DNA of 64,000 bases from BJGN01 sp041159865 (GCA_041159865.1 JBEAXK010000015.1:10958-74957); one strand, 5' to 3'. Shown: positions 8,710 to 18,011, counted from the stretch's first letter. Notes: a model not told the origin generated them from the letters alone. Translations and numbers: made by a program.

Positions 8710-9987
8710 ATGGCAAAAAGCAAATTAAATTTTCACTGTTCGTTTTGTGGAAAAGATAAAACGGAAACATTAATGCTCATCGCTGGTATTGATGCCCACA
8801 TTTGTGAAGTATGTGTTGAACAAGCTCATGATATTGTTCAGGAAGAATTGTATGGTGGAAAAAACGGAGTGCGTTCAAAACCAGGGAAAGACAGTAAATT
8901 AGCTTCTGACAAAACAAACCATTTTTCTGGTCAAATTCTTTCGCCTATGGAGATGAAAGAAAAATTAGATCAGTATATTATCGGTCAGGATGAAGCTAAA
9001 AAATATCTTTCTGTCGCCGTTTATAATCATTACAAAAGACTTCAGCAACCTAAAGAGGAAGATGTAGAAATTGAAAAATCTAATATCCTTTTAATAGGTC
9101 GTACAGGAACAGGGAAAACTTTACTCGCTAAAACAATAGCCCGTTTGTTAAATGTTCCATTCGCTATTGTAGATGCAACCGTGTTTACAGAAGCTGGTTA
9201 TGTAGGGGAAGACGTCGAAAGTATATTAAGTCGCTTACTTCAGGTTTGTGACTATAATGTGAGTGCAGCAGAAAGAGGAATTGTATACATAGATGAAATT
9301 GATAAGATTGCCAGAAAAAGCGATAACCCCTCTATTACCCGTGATGTTTCAGGAGAAGGGGTTCAGCAGGCTTTACTTAAAATGCTGGAAGGAACCGATA
9401 TCAATGTTCCTCCCCAAGGAGGTAGAAAACACCCTGAACAAAAAATGGTTAAAGTTAATTCTGAAAACATTCTTTTTATTTGTGGTGGTGCCTTTGATGG
9501 TATCGAAAAACTTATTGCAAGGAGAGTAAATACACAGGTCATCGGCTTTAAAAAAGAAGGTGAAAAATCTTTCGATAAAGAAAATTTATTGCAATACGTT
9601 TCTCAACAGGATATAAAATCTTTCGGATTAATACCCGAGCTCATCGGAAGACTTCCTGTTCTGACTTACTTAGATCCTTTAGACCACGATGCTTTAGTCA
9701 AAATAATGACAGAACCCAAGAATTCTTTGGTAAAACAATACCAAAAGTTGTTCAGTTATGAGGGCGTACAATTAAATTTTTCTGATGAAGTTATTTCTTT
9801 TATTGCTACTAAAGCAATGGAATTTAAATTGGGAGCAAGGGGTCTTCGTTCTATTTGTGAGGCTATCTTAACCGATGCAATGTTTGAGTTGCCTTCCCAA
9901 AAAAATAAAGTAACTTTCAATTTAGATTTGACCTACGCTACTGAAAAATTAAACAGATCAAAAATAGCTTCCCAGCATGCGGCCTAA
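8710..9987 (+). CDS. clpX: Clp protease ATP-binding unfoldase ClpX
   Basis: ClpX is the AAA+ unfoldase that recognises tagged substrates and threads them into ClpP. The N-terminal zinc-binding domain has cysteines 10, 13, 32 and 35 (CSFC and CEVC). Walker A is GRTGTGKT at residues 130-137, Walker B is in VYIDEIDKI, and the IGF loop that docks on ClpP appears as VIGF in NTQVIGFKKEG. Length (425 residues) is typical. It lies between clpP and truA with short gaps of 15 and 11 bp. Confidence 0.97.
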   Translation: MAKSKLNFHCSFCGKDKTETLMLIAGIDAHICEVCVEQAHDIVQEELYGGKNGVRSKPGKDSKLASDKTNHFSGQILSPMEMKEKLDQYIIGQDEAKKYLSVAVYNHYKRLQQPKEEDVEIEKSNILLIGRTGTGKTLLAKTIARLLNVPFAIVDATVFTEAGYVGEDVESILSRLLQVCDYNVSAAERGIVYIDEIDKIARKSDNPSITRDVSGEGVQQALLKMLEGTDINVPPQGGRKHPEQKMVKVNSENILFICGGAFDGIEKLIARRVNTQVIGFKKEGEKSFDKENLLQYVSQQDIKSFGLIPELIGRLPVLTYLDPLDHDALVKIMTEPKNSLVKQYQKLFSYEGVQLNFSDEVISFIATKAMEFKLGARGLRSICEAILTDAMFELPSQKNKVTFNLDLTYATEKLNRSKIASQHAA

Positions 9988-9998
9988 AAGGTCAATAT

Positions 9999-10763
9999 AT
10001 GGAAACTGATTTTAATAGATTTTTTGTCGAACTATCCTATCTAGGAACCCATTATCATGGATGGCAACGACAGCCAAATAAAATAAGCGTTCAAGAAACG
10101 GTTGAAAATTCGTTTTCAACCGTTCTAAGACAGAATATATCCATTGTAGGCTGTGGTCGAACTGATACCGGTGTTCATGCAAGCCAATATTTTTTCCACT
10201 TCGATATGGAAAAAGACCTTCCACCCCATTTTCTCTCCACCATAAACAGAATGCTTCCGAAGGATATCGCTATAAAACAGATATGTCTTCAAGAGGATTC
10301 CACCAGACACGCACGTTTTGATGCTTGTAAAAGAAGTTATGCCTATCATATTTCTTTTCAAAAAAATCCTTTCCTTTTACTTCATACATGGAAATATAAT
10401 TTCGCATTAAGACCTGAACCTGTTTTAATGCAGGAGGCAGCTGAACTTATTTCGAAATACAAAGCATTTACACCATTTTGCAAGACAGGACATAGCGCCA
10501 AAAGCATGAATTGTCAAATTTCAGAAAGTACCTGGTTATTTGATAATGAAAATCATTGTGCTGTTTACAAGATAAGTGCAAACAGATTCCTGAGGGGTAT
10601 GGTTCGTTTAATCGTAGGAGCTCAGATCCAAGTTGGGATAAAAAAAATGAGTCTCGAAGAACTTACATACGCGCTTGAAAATCAAAGTTATTTAAAACAA
10701 GGATTATCAGTTCCCGCAGAAGGACTTTCCCTCACAGAAGTGAAATATCCCTGGGATTTATAA
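9999..10763 (+). CDS. truA: tRNA pseudouridine(38-40) synthase
   Basis: TruA isomerises uridines 38-40 of the tRNA anticodon stem. The catalytic aspartate is Asp56 in the motif GCGRTDTGVHA, and the later NRFLRGMVRLIVG segment is also typical. At 254 residues it has normal length. It starts 11 bp after clpX and is probably the last gene of the tig-clpP-clpX-truA run; a convergent DUF4270 gene ends 28 bp downstream. Confidence 0.95.
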   Translation: METDFNRFFVELSYLGTHYHGWQRQPNKISVQETVENSFSTVLRQNISIVGCGRTDTGVHASQYFFHFDMEKDLPPHFLSTINRMLPKDIAIKQICLQEDSTRHARFDACKRSYAYHISFQKNPFLLLHTWKYNFALRPEPVLMQEAAELISKYKAFTPFCKTGHSAKSMNCQISESTWLFDNENHCAVYKISANRFLRGMVRLIVGAQIQVGIKKMSLEELTYALENQSYLKQGLSVPAEGLSLTEVKYPWDL

Positions 10764-10791
10764 AATTTCATTGGAGCTCCAGCAGTTCTTT

Positions 10792-12129
10792 TTAATTTGG
10801 TAATTCCGTGTAAGTGATTTTTAATTTAGCACCATATTGAGGATGTCCTGCACCGTAAAAAATAGCTCTGGCAGCCCGTTCACTTCTTGGGAATACCCTG
10901 ATAAATATTTCAGAAGGTACCTTGCCATCTACCATCCTATTGAGATGGGTGCTTAAATTTACTCTATATTTTCCTGGTTTTCCATCGACTCCTGCAATAG
11001 GATTTCCACCTACCAGCTTGTAAACATCTTCACCTGCAACAATTACATCAGAAGTAACAACATAATTTCCGCTAGTATTTTTATAGTATAGAATAATCTG
11101 CGAGGCAGGAGGAAAATAAGTAGTATTGTCTTCCTTAATGGCTTCTATATTCAATTCTAATTCTGCGAAGTTGATGATTTTACCTTTCAATTTTGTTATT
11201 TCTGGTATCTTGACAGCACCCAATACACCAGCCATTGCCTGTGTATAAATGGTGGATCCGTCCGCTGAAAATGGCTTGTCTAAAACGTTTTTGAGCTTTG
11301 AACTGTTAAAATCATGCTCAAATGAAGATAATTTTGCGGAATACCCGTTCGTAACATATTGGAACTGCCCTGGCGAAGTTGAGCCATTGTAATAAAAATA
11401 AAGTCCTGCATAATTACTCTGCAAATTTATACCCACAATAGATTGAGCATTATCTGCTGGTCTTAAAACAGCTCCTTTAAACAGTTTAAAAAAGTCTGCA
11501 TCGGAAGTATAATTTGTACTATCTGCCTGTGCAAATGGCTTAAGAAAAGTAGTTTTATTGATTGGTATCCTTATTTGGGGAAACCTGAGCGTATCAATTG
11601 TACCTTGACGATAATCGAAAACCTGAGTAGAGGCAAAAGTAGGGATTACGGTAACAGTACCAATAGGAGTTGGTTCAGTGGCAAAAGAAGTGTTTGAATT
11701 ATAGGTATTCGTTCTATCCATTTGTTCTGCCAATGGATATATATTAAAAGTAATGGGGGCCGATAGATTTCCATAAAAAGCGGTTGTATCATATGGTAAA
11801 ACCCAGACAATAGAATCTACGCTTTTGTCCTTAAAATCGTAAAATAAGCCCTGTTGTGGTAAAACCTGCATATAAATGGAGGCGCTTGATTTACCAAAAA
11901 TAGGATCATTCAATCGGCCGCACAAATAGGCACTTGCCGCTGTGAAGGGGGAATAAACCTCTGCTAAATCACCCGTTATGGTTGTTGATTGTACCAATAA
12001 GGTATCCGAAAATGAAACTTTAGTGGCATCTTCATTTAAAAGATCCAAGCCAAAGGTAGTGGAATCATTGCAAGCACTTAATAAAAAAGCAGCTATAGAA
12101 AAAAGGGCAAATTCCCTGAAATATCTCAT
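10792..12129 (-). CDS. DUF4270-family lipoprotein
   Basis: The product begins MRYFREFALFSIAAFLLSAC, a lipoprotein signal peptide with a lipobox ending at the cysteine, and continues as a soluble beta-rich protein of about 445 residues that ends KLKITYTELPN. I recognise it as DUF4270, a Bacteroidota-specific family of unknown function usually encoded beside a glycogen-synthase-like gene, as here. I chose the ATG at 12129 because the upstream in-frame start (12177) would place 16 extra residues before the signal peptide. It lies 74 bp downstream of the GlgA-like gene on the same strand. Function is not known. Confidence 0.8.
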   Translation of the reverse strand: MRYFREFALFSIAAFLLSACNDSTTFGLDLLNEDATKVSFSDTLLVQSTTITGDLAEVYSPFTAASAYLCGRLNDPIFGKSSASIYMQVLPQQGLFYDFKDKSVDSIVWVLPYDTTAFYGNLSAPITFNIYPLAEQMDRTNTYNSNTSFATEPTPIGTVTVIPTFASTQVFDYRQGTIDTLRFPQIRIPINKTTFLKPFAQADSTNYTSDADFFKLFKGAVLRPADNAQSIVGINLQSNYAGLYFYYNGSTSPGQFQYVTNGYSAKLSSFEHDFNSSKLKNVLDKPFSADGSTIYTQAMAGVLGAVKIPEITKLKGKIINFAELELNIEAIKEDNTTYFPPASQIILYYKNTSGNYVVTSDVIVAGEDVYKLVGGNPIAGVDGKPGKYRVNLSTHLNRMVDGKVPSEIFIRVFPRSERAARAIFYGAGHPQYGAKLKITYTELPN

Positions 12130-12203
12130 AATACTAAACTTAATACAATTCGTTAATAGCAATAAGAAGGAGGACAAAACAAATAGTATGGTTGTTTAAC
12201 CTC

Positions 12204-13022
12204 TTAAATTTCTTCTTCCGGAAGTATCGACCTATATAAATCAGGGATACCAGAAAATATATCATCCCCTTCCATTTTCAATAATGGTTTTTCCTTTATG
12301 GCATCAATAGCGCTCTGTAATGCTTCGTTGAGCCCTTCCTCAGCCTGAATTACAGCGTCGGCATAAACGATAGCACCTTGATGCAAGACAATCTCATCCC
12401 CGGAGCGGAAAGCGGAAAGATCTGCTTCCTGTAAATTATTTATACTGGCCTTTGTAAAAAATTTAGTATCAAAAGATTTTTCAAGCGTTTCAGAAAAAAC
12501 GGAATAAATAACCTTTACTTTACTAAATAAAGGGTCATTTTTATAGGCAGTCTTCAAATAAAAGGGAACTAAACTTGTCATCCAACCATGACAATGAACA
12601 ATATCAGGAGACCAACCAAACTTTCTAACCGTTTCAATAACCCCTTTACAAAAGAAAATCATCCTGTCAGAATTATCATCATATTCGGCTCCTTTAACAT
12701 CATGAAAAATTTCACGACCCTTGAAAAAATCATCATTATCCAGAAAATAAACCTGCATTCTGATATCAGGTAGGGATGCTACCTTAATAATCAATGGAAA
12801 ATCATCATCGTCCACGATAATATTCATACCTGACAGACGAACAACTTCATGGAGTCTATGCCGGCGTTCATTAATACATCCGAACTTAGGCATTAAAACC
12901 CTTACCTCCATCCCCTTCTCCTGAATATATTGCGGCAACTTCCTCGAAAGTTTAGCAATTTCAGAACTAAGCGTATAAGGCTCCATTTCTTGGGTTACAA
13001 TCAATACTTTTATTTTACCCAT
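12204..13022 (-). CDS. glycogen/starch synthase-like protein, N-terminal domain only
   Basis: This 272-residue protein matches the N-terminal Rossmann domain of GT5 glycogen synthases (ILIVTQEMEPY, MPKFGCINERRHRLHEV, VHCHGWMTSLVPFYLK) but stops before the C-terminal nucleotide-sugar domain. The ADP-glucose-binding KxGG motif expected near the N-terminus is replaced by LSSEIAKLS. Bacteroidota commonly carry this short protein next to DUF4270; it is usually annotated as glycogen synthase, but the missing half and motif argue against that activity. A TACTTTTG box (minus strand, 13072-13079) may be its -7 promoter element. Confidence 0.8.
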   Translation of the reverse strand: MGKIKVLIVTQEMEPYTLSSEIAKLSRKLPQYIQEKGMEVRVLMPKFGCINERRHRLHEVVRLSGMNIIVDDDDFPLIIKVASLPDIRMQVYFLDNDDFFKGREIFHDVKGAEYDDNSDRMIFFCKGVIETVRKFGWSPDIVHCHGWMTSLVPFYLKTAYKNDPLFSKVKVIYSVFSETLEKSFDTKFFTKASINNLQEADLSAFRSGDEIVLHQGAIVYADAVIQAEEGLNEALQSAIDAIKEKPLLKMEGDDIFSGIPDLYRSILPEEEI

Positions 13023-13071
13023 TGACTTTCATTTGTACTATTCCATAATGGAAGATTTCCAAAATAATTTA

Positions 13072-13079
13072 CAAAAGTA
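13072..13079 (-). promoter_or_regulatory. possible -7 box for the GlgA-like gene
   Basis: Read on the minus strand the bases are TACTTTTG, a perfect match to TAnnTTTG, 50 bp before the GlgA-like start. No clear TTTG was found at the expected -33 distance, so the call is tentative. Confidence 0.3.
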
Positions 13080-13144
13080 CGATAATTTTACGACAATAAG
13101 GAAAAATAACAAGATAACAATGCCCTCTCTTTTAGCTATTCCCT

Positions 13145-13152
13145 TATATTTG
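13145..13152 (+). promoter_or_regulatory. possible -7 box for the flippase-like operon
   Basis: TATATTTG matches TAnnTTTG perfectly and lies 43 bp before the start of the gene at 13196. The -33 region is not convincing. If real it would drive the overlapping genes 13196-15787. Confidence 0.35.
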
Positions 13153-13195
13153 CTATTTATGTACCGTTGATTGCCTATAAAAGCTCATTTTATTT

Positions 13196-14263
13196 ATGAA
13201 AAAGACATTGCTGACGGGTCTGCAACTGGTCCTTTTTTTTGCTTTCGGATTCTTACTGCTCTGGCTTCTATATAGAAATCAACAACTGGCTTATCTGGAA
13301 GATTGTGCTCTAAAAAATATTCCTGATGCACAATGCAGCTTATGGGATAAATTAAAAAATGATTTCTCTAATGTTAATTATGTCTGGATTTATTTAAGTC
13401 TTTTTTGTTATGGCATATCTAATCTCAGTAGAGCCATACGCTGGAAAATGCTCCTACACCCAATGGGTTATCATCCTAAATTGAGCAACGCCTTTTTTAC
13501 TACCATCGTTGGTTATCTGGCTAATTTAGCTCTTCCCCGATTTGGCGAAGTTGCCAGAGCTGGTTCTATAGCTAAATACGAGAGAATTCCAGTAGAAAAA
13601 GCGATTGGAACAATTGTCATTGACAGAATTGCCGATTTATTCATGATCCTTGGCATCACTCTGTTAGGTTTCATTATTGAATTTGATAAAATTTCTGCCC
13701 TCGCAATAAAATATATTAATCCTAATGAAAGATTTGGTGAAAAAATAGGGCTGATAGTTTTTCTGATTTTCTTTTTCCTTTTATCGGCTTTTATTACTTG
13801 GAAATTTAGAAAAGCAATGAGTAAATGGTCTGTTTTTAATACCATCAGACATCTTTTTGAAGGATTTGTAAATGGAATAAAAAGTATTCGTCAGATTCCA
13901 AGTAAAACTAATTTTTTACTGCATACTGTCATCATCTGGACTATGTATTTCTTAATGACATACCTGACTCTATTTTCATTTCATGTAACAGAAAATTTAA
14001 CTTTATCAGCCGCTCTTTTGGTATTTATACTGGGTGGATGGGGTATCGTAGTGCCTTCGCCAGGTGGTATGGGAACTTACCATTTTATGACTCAGATTGG
14101 ACTTGCCGTTTATGGCATAAGCTACGAAGACGGTTTTTCATGGGCTAATATTTCTTTTTTTACAATTCAAATTGGAGGAACTTTGTTATACGGGGCAATC
14201 TCCCTTATATGCCTTCCTATTTTAAATAGAAATTATAAGCCTGCTGCTGTTGTTGAAAAATGA
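13196..14263 (+). CDS. lysylphosphatidylglycerol-synthase-type transmembrane (flippase-like) protein
   Basis: This 355-residue protein is polytopic, with about eight membrane segments, and belongs to the YbhN/AglD family (LPG_synthase_TM). Recognisable parts are GISNLSRAIRWKMLL, NLALPRFGEVARAG, the conserved IVIDRIADLFMILG and the PSPGGMGTYHF loop. It has no catalytic synthase domain. Members are thought to move or bind lipids or lipid-linked sugars in the inner membrane; the substrate here is unknown. Its stop overlaps the start of the next gene (ATGA), so the two are translationally coupled. Confidence 0.85.
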   Translation: MKKTLLTGLQLVLFFAFGFLLLWLLYRNQQLAYLEDCALKNIPDAQCSLWDKLKNDFSNVNYVWIYLSLFCYGISNLSRAIRWKMLLHPMGYHPKLSNAFFTTIVGYLANLALPRFGEVARAGSIAKYERIPVEKAIGTIVIDRIADLFMILGITLLGFIIEFDKISALAIKYINPNERFGEKIGLIVFLIFFFLLSAFITWKFRKAMSKWSVFNTIRHLFEGFVNGIKSIRQIPSKTNFLLHTVIIWTMYFLMTYLTLFSFHVTENLTLSAALLVFILGGWGIVVPSPGGMGTYHFMTQIGLAVYGISYEDGFSWANISFFTIQIGGTLLYGAISLICLPILNRNYKPAAVVEK

Positions 14264-14781
14264 ATCCATTAGAAAAGATTGAACGTAAAATAATGCCCAA
14301 TCTGGAAACTGCTGAAAAGGTTATTTCCAGATGGAAAATCAATAACGAAAAAATAGTTTTTACAAATGGTTGTTTCGATCTTTTTCATGCCGGCCATGCT
14401 CATTCTCTTGTTGAAGCAGCTAAGTATGGATCAAAATTGGTTGTTGGTATTAATGATGATCTTTCTGTAAAATTTCTTAAAGGACCAAACAGACCCTTTA
14501 ATCCTCTTAAGTTCAGAGCATTTGTGCTGGCCTCTTTGGAGGTTGTTGATTTAGTTATTCCTTTCTCTGAAGAAAATCCTGAAAATTTAATAAGAACCAT
14601 TGTTCCAGACGTCCTTGCTAAAGGAAGTGATTATACCCTGGAAAAAATAGCTGGTGCGGCTTTTGTTCTTGAAAACAAAGGAGAAATTGCCCTGATTCCT
14701 TTGATTCCAGAATTATCATCTTCCCATATTGCTTCTCTTATTTTTGAAAAAATGATATCCGATGAAGACAAAAATACATGA
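14260..14781 (+). CDS. RfaE2-type nucleotidyltransferase (heptose-1-phosphate adenylyltransferase-like)
   Basis: The protein has the cytidylyltransferase-like fold, with the (H/T)xGH nucleotide motif in TNGCFDLFHAGHAHSL and the typical KGSDYTLEKIAGA segment. At 173 residues it corresponds to the stand-alone C-terminal half of HldE (RfaE domain II), which attaches AMP to D-glycero-beta-D-manno-heptose 1-phosphate for lipopolysaccharide. The final motif reads SSSHI where STTxII is usual, so sugar specificity is not assured. It overlaps the genes on both sides (4 bp and 20 bp). A heptose phosphatase fusion is encoded at 39475-40710. Confidence 0.82.
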   Translation: MNPLEKIERKIMPNLETAEKVISRWKINNEKIVFTNGCFDLFHAGHAHSLVEAAKYGSKLVVGINDDLSVKFLKGPNRPFNPLKFRAFVLASLEVVDLVIPFSEENPENLIRTIVPDVLAKGSDYTLEKIAGAAFVLENKGEIALIPLIPELSSSHIASLIFEKMISDEDKNT

Positions 14782-15787
14782 GATTATTCAAGTCCTGTCC
14801 TCCCATGCTCCCTTAAACTGGCAGGAAGATTATGATAATTGTGGCCTTTTGGTTGGCGATCCACAAACCATCATTACCAGTGTATTAACTTGTCTTGATG
14901 TAACTCTTGACGTACTTGATGAGGCTATCGAAAAAAAGGCTAATCTCATTGTTGCGCATCATCCAATCCTTTTTAAACCCTTAAAGAAATTATCCTCTGA
15001 TGGATTTGTGGAAAAAATAATACTGAAAGCAATTAAAAGTGAAATTGCCATTTATGTGATTCATACCAATCTGGACAACGCTTTGCACAGAGGAATAAAT
15101 GAGACACTGGGTAACTTAATAGGCTTAAAAAATGGAGCCATTTTGCAACAAAAAACAGGCTTGCTCCAACGCATAACCTGTAAGATACCTGAAAATAAAG
15201 CATCTCTGATATTATCTCAGTTAAATTTCCTTGGACCTCATTCCATTTTTTATCAACCTGAAACAAATCATCCTACTTTTGGACAATTATCAGTGACAAT
15301 TTTTAATCACCAACTAAATGAAGCCAGTAAAATCATAGATTCCTTAACTGATAAAGCTACGTTTAAGGAAATTACAAATTTAAATAGTACCTCTGCTCAA
15401 GTAGGCGCCGGAATGGTTGGTTATCTGGACTATCCAATTTCTCCTGTTGATTTTTTAAATTTACTAAAAGTGAATTTATCTCTTAAAGTCATAAAACATA
15501 CTTTGCTATGTAAAGAAAAAATTCATAAAGTGGCCATTTGTGGAGGTAGTGGAAGTTTTTTATTGTCCGATGCTATCAGAGCTAAAGCAGATGTATTTGT
15601 TACCTCTGATTATAAATATCATCAGTTTCAGGAAGCCAATAATAAAATAATAATTGCCGATATAGGCCATTATGAATCAGAAGTATGTGCCGTTAACTTA
15701 ATAAAGGAAATTATTTCTGAAAAATTTACTAATTTTGCAGTCCGGTCAACAACCGTAGTTACCAATCCGGTGTATTATCACCAATAA
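14762..15787 (+). CDS. Nif3-like dinuclear metal-centre protein
   Basis: This is a NIF3/YbgI/DUF34 family protein. Conserved elements are NWQEDYDNCGLLVG, LIVAHHPILFKPLK with two metal-binding histidines, YVIHTNLDNA, and near the C-terminus VTSDYKYHQF and DIGHYESE. The 341-residue form has the inserted central domain typical of Bacteroidota and Firmicutes members. The biochemical role of the family is unsettled; it is widely annotated as a GTP cyclohydrolase 1 type 2 homologue without proof. It overlaps the preceding gene by 20 bp and the zinc-ribbon gene follows after 27 bp, the common order in Bacteroidota. Confidence 0.92.
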   Translation: MKTKIHEIIQVLSSHAPLNWQEDYDNCGLLVGDPQTIITSVLTCLDVTLDVLDEAIEKKANLIVAHHPILFKPLKKLSSDGFVEKIILKAIKSEIAIYVIHTNLDNALHRGINETLGNLIGLKNGAILQQKTGLLQRITCKIPENKASLILSQLNFLGPHSIFYQPETNHPTFGQLSVTIFNHQLNEASKIIDSLTDKATFKEITNLNSTSAQVGAGMVGYLDYPISPVDFLNLLKVNLSLKVIKHTLLCKEKIHKVAICGGSGSFLLSDAIRAKADVFVTSDYKYHQFQEANNKIIIADIGHYESEVCAVNLIKEIISEKFTNFAVRSTTVVTNPVYYHQ

Positions 15788-15814
15788 TTTTGAATCCATC
15801 ATAAACCTGCCCAC

Positions 15815-16579
15815 ATGGCCGTTGAAAAAACAGTAGCTGAAAAGTTGAAAATGCTCTACGAGCTTCAACAAATAGACTCTAAAATAGACCAAATTGCCGT
15901 ACTTAGAGGCGAATTACCCATAGAGGTGAGCGACTTGGAAGATGAAATTGTAGGACTTGATACGCGTATCGAAAAAGCAAAGTCAATTATAGAGGATCAT
16001 ACACGAAATGCCGCACAATATGATGCTTCTATCAAAGAATCTGAAAGTCTGATTATTCGTTATCAAACTCAACTTGATAATGTAAAAAATAATAGAGAAT
16101 TTGAAGCGCTAACCAAAGAGTTAGAACTTCAAAAATTGGAAATTCAATTATCTGAGAGAAGAAAAAAGAATGTCTTAGTAGAAATTGAAAATAAAAAAGA
16201 AGCGTTGGCAACGAGTGTTGCTAAAAGAGAAGTAAAACAAAAAGAGTTAGATCAGAAGAAGATTGAACTCGATGATATTATTGCAAAGACGAACGATGAA
16301 GAAAATGCACTTCGTAAACGTTCTGTAAAAGCGAGAAATGGAATCGAAGAAAGATTGATAAAGTCCTACGACAAAATAAGAAGCTCTTATAGAAATGGTC
16401 TGGCAGTCGTAACTATTCAAAGAGATTCCTGTGGTGGTTGTTTTAATAAAATTCCACCTCAGGTGAAATTAGAAATTTTTACTTGTAAAAATATCATGGC
16501 TTGTGAACATTGTGGTAGAATTTTGGTAGATGAATTTACCATTGAAATGAATGCTAAAGAGGCAGGTTCTAAAGCTTAA
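15815..16579 (+). CDS. coiled-coil protein with C4-type zinc ribbon
   Basis: The 254-residue protein consists of a long antiparallel helical hairpin (residues about 10-180, rich in E, K and L) followed by a C-terminal zinc ribbon with cysteine pairs in CGGCFNKIPPQVKLEI and CEHCGRILVDE. This is the zf-RING_7/CT398-like family, often encoded next to Nif3-like proteins as here. A nucleic-acid or protein-scaffold role is suspected, but no activity is established. A strong intrinsic terminator follows at 16603-16649. Confidence 0.88.
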   Translation: MAVEKTVAEKLKMLYELQQIDSKIDQIAVLRGELPIEVSDLEDEIVGLDTRIEKAKSIIEDHTRNAAQYDASIKESESLIIRYQTQLDNVKNNREFEALTKELELQKLEIQLSERRKKNVLVEIENKKEALATSVAKREVKQKELDQKKIELDDIIAKTNDEENALRKRSVKARNGIEERLIKSYDKIRSSYRNGLAVVTIQRDSCGGCFNKIPPQVKLEIFTCKNIMACEHCGRILVDEFTIEMNAKEAGSKA

Positions 16580-16602
16580 TATACAACCTTTTTTCTCCTG
16601 TC

Positions 16603-16649
16603 AGGGATATCCATTCATAGTAAAGTTATGATTGGATATCCCTTTTTTT
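16603..16649 (+). terminator. strong intrinsic terminator after the zinc-ribbon gene
   Basis: AGGGATATCCA pairs perfectly with TGGATATCCCT, and after one T-T mismatch the stem continues as TCATA/TATGA. Seven T follow. It closes the 13196-16579 run. Confidence 0.85.
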
Positions 16650-16734
16650 GTTTTATTAATTTATTTGCTCTTAAAACCTGTCTTTTGCTTCAAAAGAATT
16701 ATATTTAATAACTTAATAACCTAAAAATAGAAAA

Positions 16735-17352
16735 ATGAAGAAAATATTGCTTCTTGTCTTAGTTGCCTGTTCCTTTGGCCAAAATATTTATGGACAATGG
16801 GTAAAATTATTCGAAGGAGAACACTTAAAAGCCTGGCGACCAAGTGAAAACCCCGAAACTTTTAAATTGACTGAAGGTTCTTTAACCGTCCACGGGCCGC
16901 GTGCTCATCTTTTTTATGAAGGTTCTCTAGCCAATCATAATTTTAAAGATTTTGAACTAAAGGTACAAATTATGACTTTCCCTCAAGCAAATTCAGGCCT
17001 ATATATTCATACCGAATTTTTAGAGAAAGCATGGCCTTCAAAAGGTTATGAAATACAAGTTAATAATTCACAAAGTGACTGGAGACGTACTGCCAGCCTT
17101 TATAACATAGTGGATGTAGCCGAAGTAAATACCCCTGATAATGAATGGTTCGAGTTGCACGTTACTGTAAAAGGCAAACGAATTGTCACCAGAATAAACG
17201 GGGTAACAATTGTTGATTACACAGAACCTAAAACTCCTTTAAGAAAAGAAGGTCAACTTCAACGAATTCTTAGTAGTGGAACAATTGCTATACAAGGCCA
17301 TGATCCAAATAGTAAGGTTAATTATAAAGACCTGATGGTAAAAATAAACTGA
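16735..17352 (+). CDS. secreted DUF1080 (3-keto-disaccharide hydrolase) domain protein
   Basis: A signal peptide (MKKILLLVLVACSFGQNIYG) is followed by one DUF1080 domain, a concanavalin-like jelly roll. Typical strands are WVKLFEGEHLKAWRP at the start, FELKVQIMTFPQANSGLYIH in the middle, and SSGTIAIQGHDPNSKVNYKDLMVK at the end. Relatives act on 3-keto-disaccharides or simply bind carbohydrate. At 205 residues this is a single-domain protein of normal length. It is monocistronic, bounded by terminators on both sides. Confidence 0.85.
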   Translation: MKKILLLVLVACSFGQNIYGQWVKLFEGEHLKAWRPSENPETFKLTEGSLTVHGPRAHLFYEGSLANHNFKDFELKVQIMTFPQANSGLYIHTEFLEKAWPSKGYEIQVNNSQSDWRRTASLYNIVDVAEVNTPDNEWFELHVTVKGKRIVTRINGVTIVDYTEPKTPLRKEGQLQRILSSGTIAIQGHDPNSKVNYKDLMVKIN

Positions 17353-17373
17353 AAGTCTCAGAACTTTTAACTA

Positions 17374-17409
17374 ATAAAAAAGGGGGATTGATTATCCCCC
17401 TTTTTTATT
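17374..17409. terminator. bidirectional terminator between DUF1080 and OmpH genes
   Basis: A symmetrical hairpin with arms AAAAAAGGGGGAT and ATCCCCCTTTTTT around a 4-5 base loop has an A-run on one side and a T-run on the other. It can therefore stop transcription of both convergent genes. Confidence 0.88.
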
Positions 17410-17429
17410 GGTTAAATAATTGAAATTCT

Positions 17430-17954
17430 TTATTTAGTTACCGGAATGGCAATCATTTTGGTCCTGACCAGATTGGTGATATCCTCAGATTCTGGGGTAA
17501 ATAAAAGGGCGTTAAAAGCACTGGTATCAAATACCATAACAAAGCCATTTTCTTTACAAACCTCTTTAATTTTAGCCGTAATCTTATCAACAATAGGTTT
17601 TAACAACTCTTCTCTTCTTACTTGAAGTTTTTGTTGTATTTCTTGCTCAAAAGCCTGAATTGCTTCTTGTTCCTTCTGCAATAATTCCTGTTGTTCCTTT
17701 TCTTTAATAGGAGCAAGATTTCCCGCTTGCTGCTCTTTCATAAAAGCAATATAATTGTTCTTAAATTTTTCCGCCATCGCCTGACCTTGTGCAACCAAGG
17801 TATTTTGATATTCTTCCAAATCAATATCTGCTTTTCGCGTGTCTGTCAAAGATGTCAAAAAAGCACTAAAGTTCATGTGACCGTAACGCTGTGCGTTTAA
17901 TTGTACACCTGAAACAATGAGTAGAGAAAGCAAAAGTATTCTAAGCATTTTCAT
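17430..17954 (-). CDS. OmpH/Skp-family periplasmic chaperone
   Basis: The 174-residue protein has a signal peptide (MKMLRILLLSLLIVSGVQLNAQ) and a long charged coiled coil from about residue 45 to 125, rich in Q, E and K. These are the tentacles of the Skp jellyfish fold; the C-terminal AFNALLFTPESEDITN is typical of Bacteroidota members. Skp-type chaperones carry unfolded outer-membrane proteins across the periplasm. Bacteroidota often have tandem ompH copies next to bamA; this one stands alone beside a peptidoglycan hydrolase gene. Confidence 0.88.
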   Translation of the reverse strand: MKMLRILLLSLLIVSGVQLNAQRYGHMNFSAFLTSLTDTRKADIDLEEYQNTLVAQGQAMAEKFKNNYIAFMKEQQAGNLAPIKEKEQQELLQKEQEAIQAFEQEIQQKLQVRREELLKPIVDKITAKIKEVCKENGFVMVFDTSAFNALLFTPESEDITNLVRTKMIAIPVTK

Positions 17955-18011
17955 TTTTTTTTAATAAGAACGACAAAAATAATCGATATCTTTTGATTTA
18001 TGCCATAAATA

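Noticed and set aside
10771..10780. TGGAGCTCCA palindrome between truA and the DUF4270 gene, considered as a terminator
   Set aside because: It is a self-complementary 10-mer with no loop, and the T-run is displaced by several bases.
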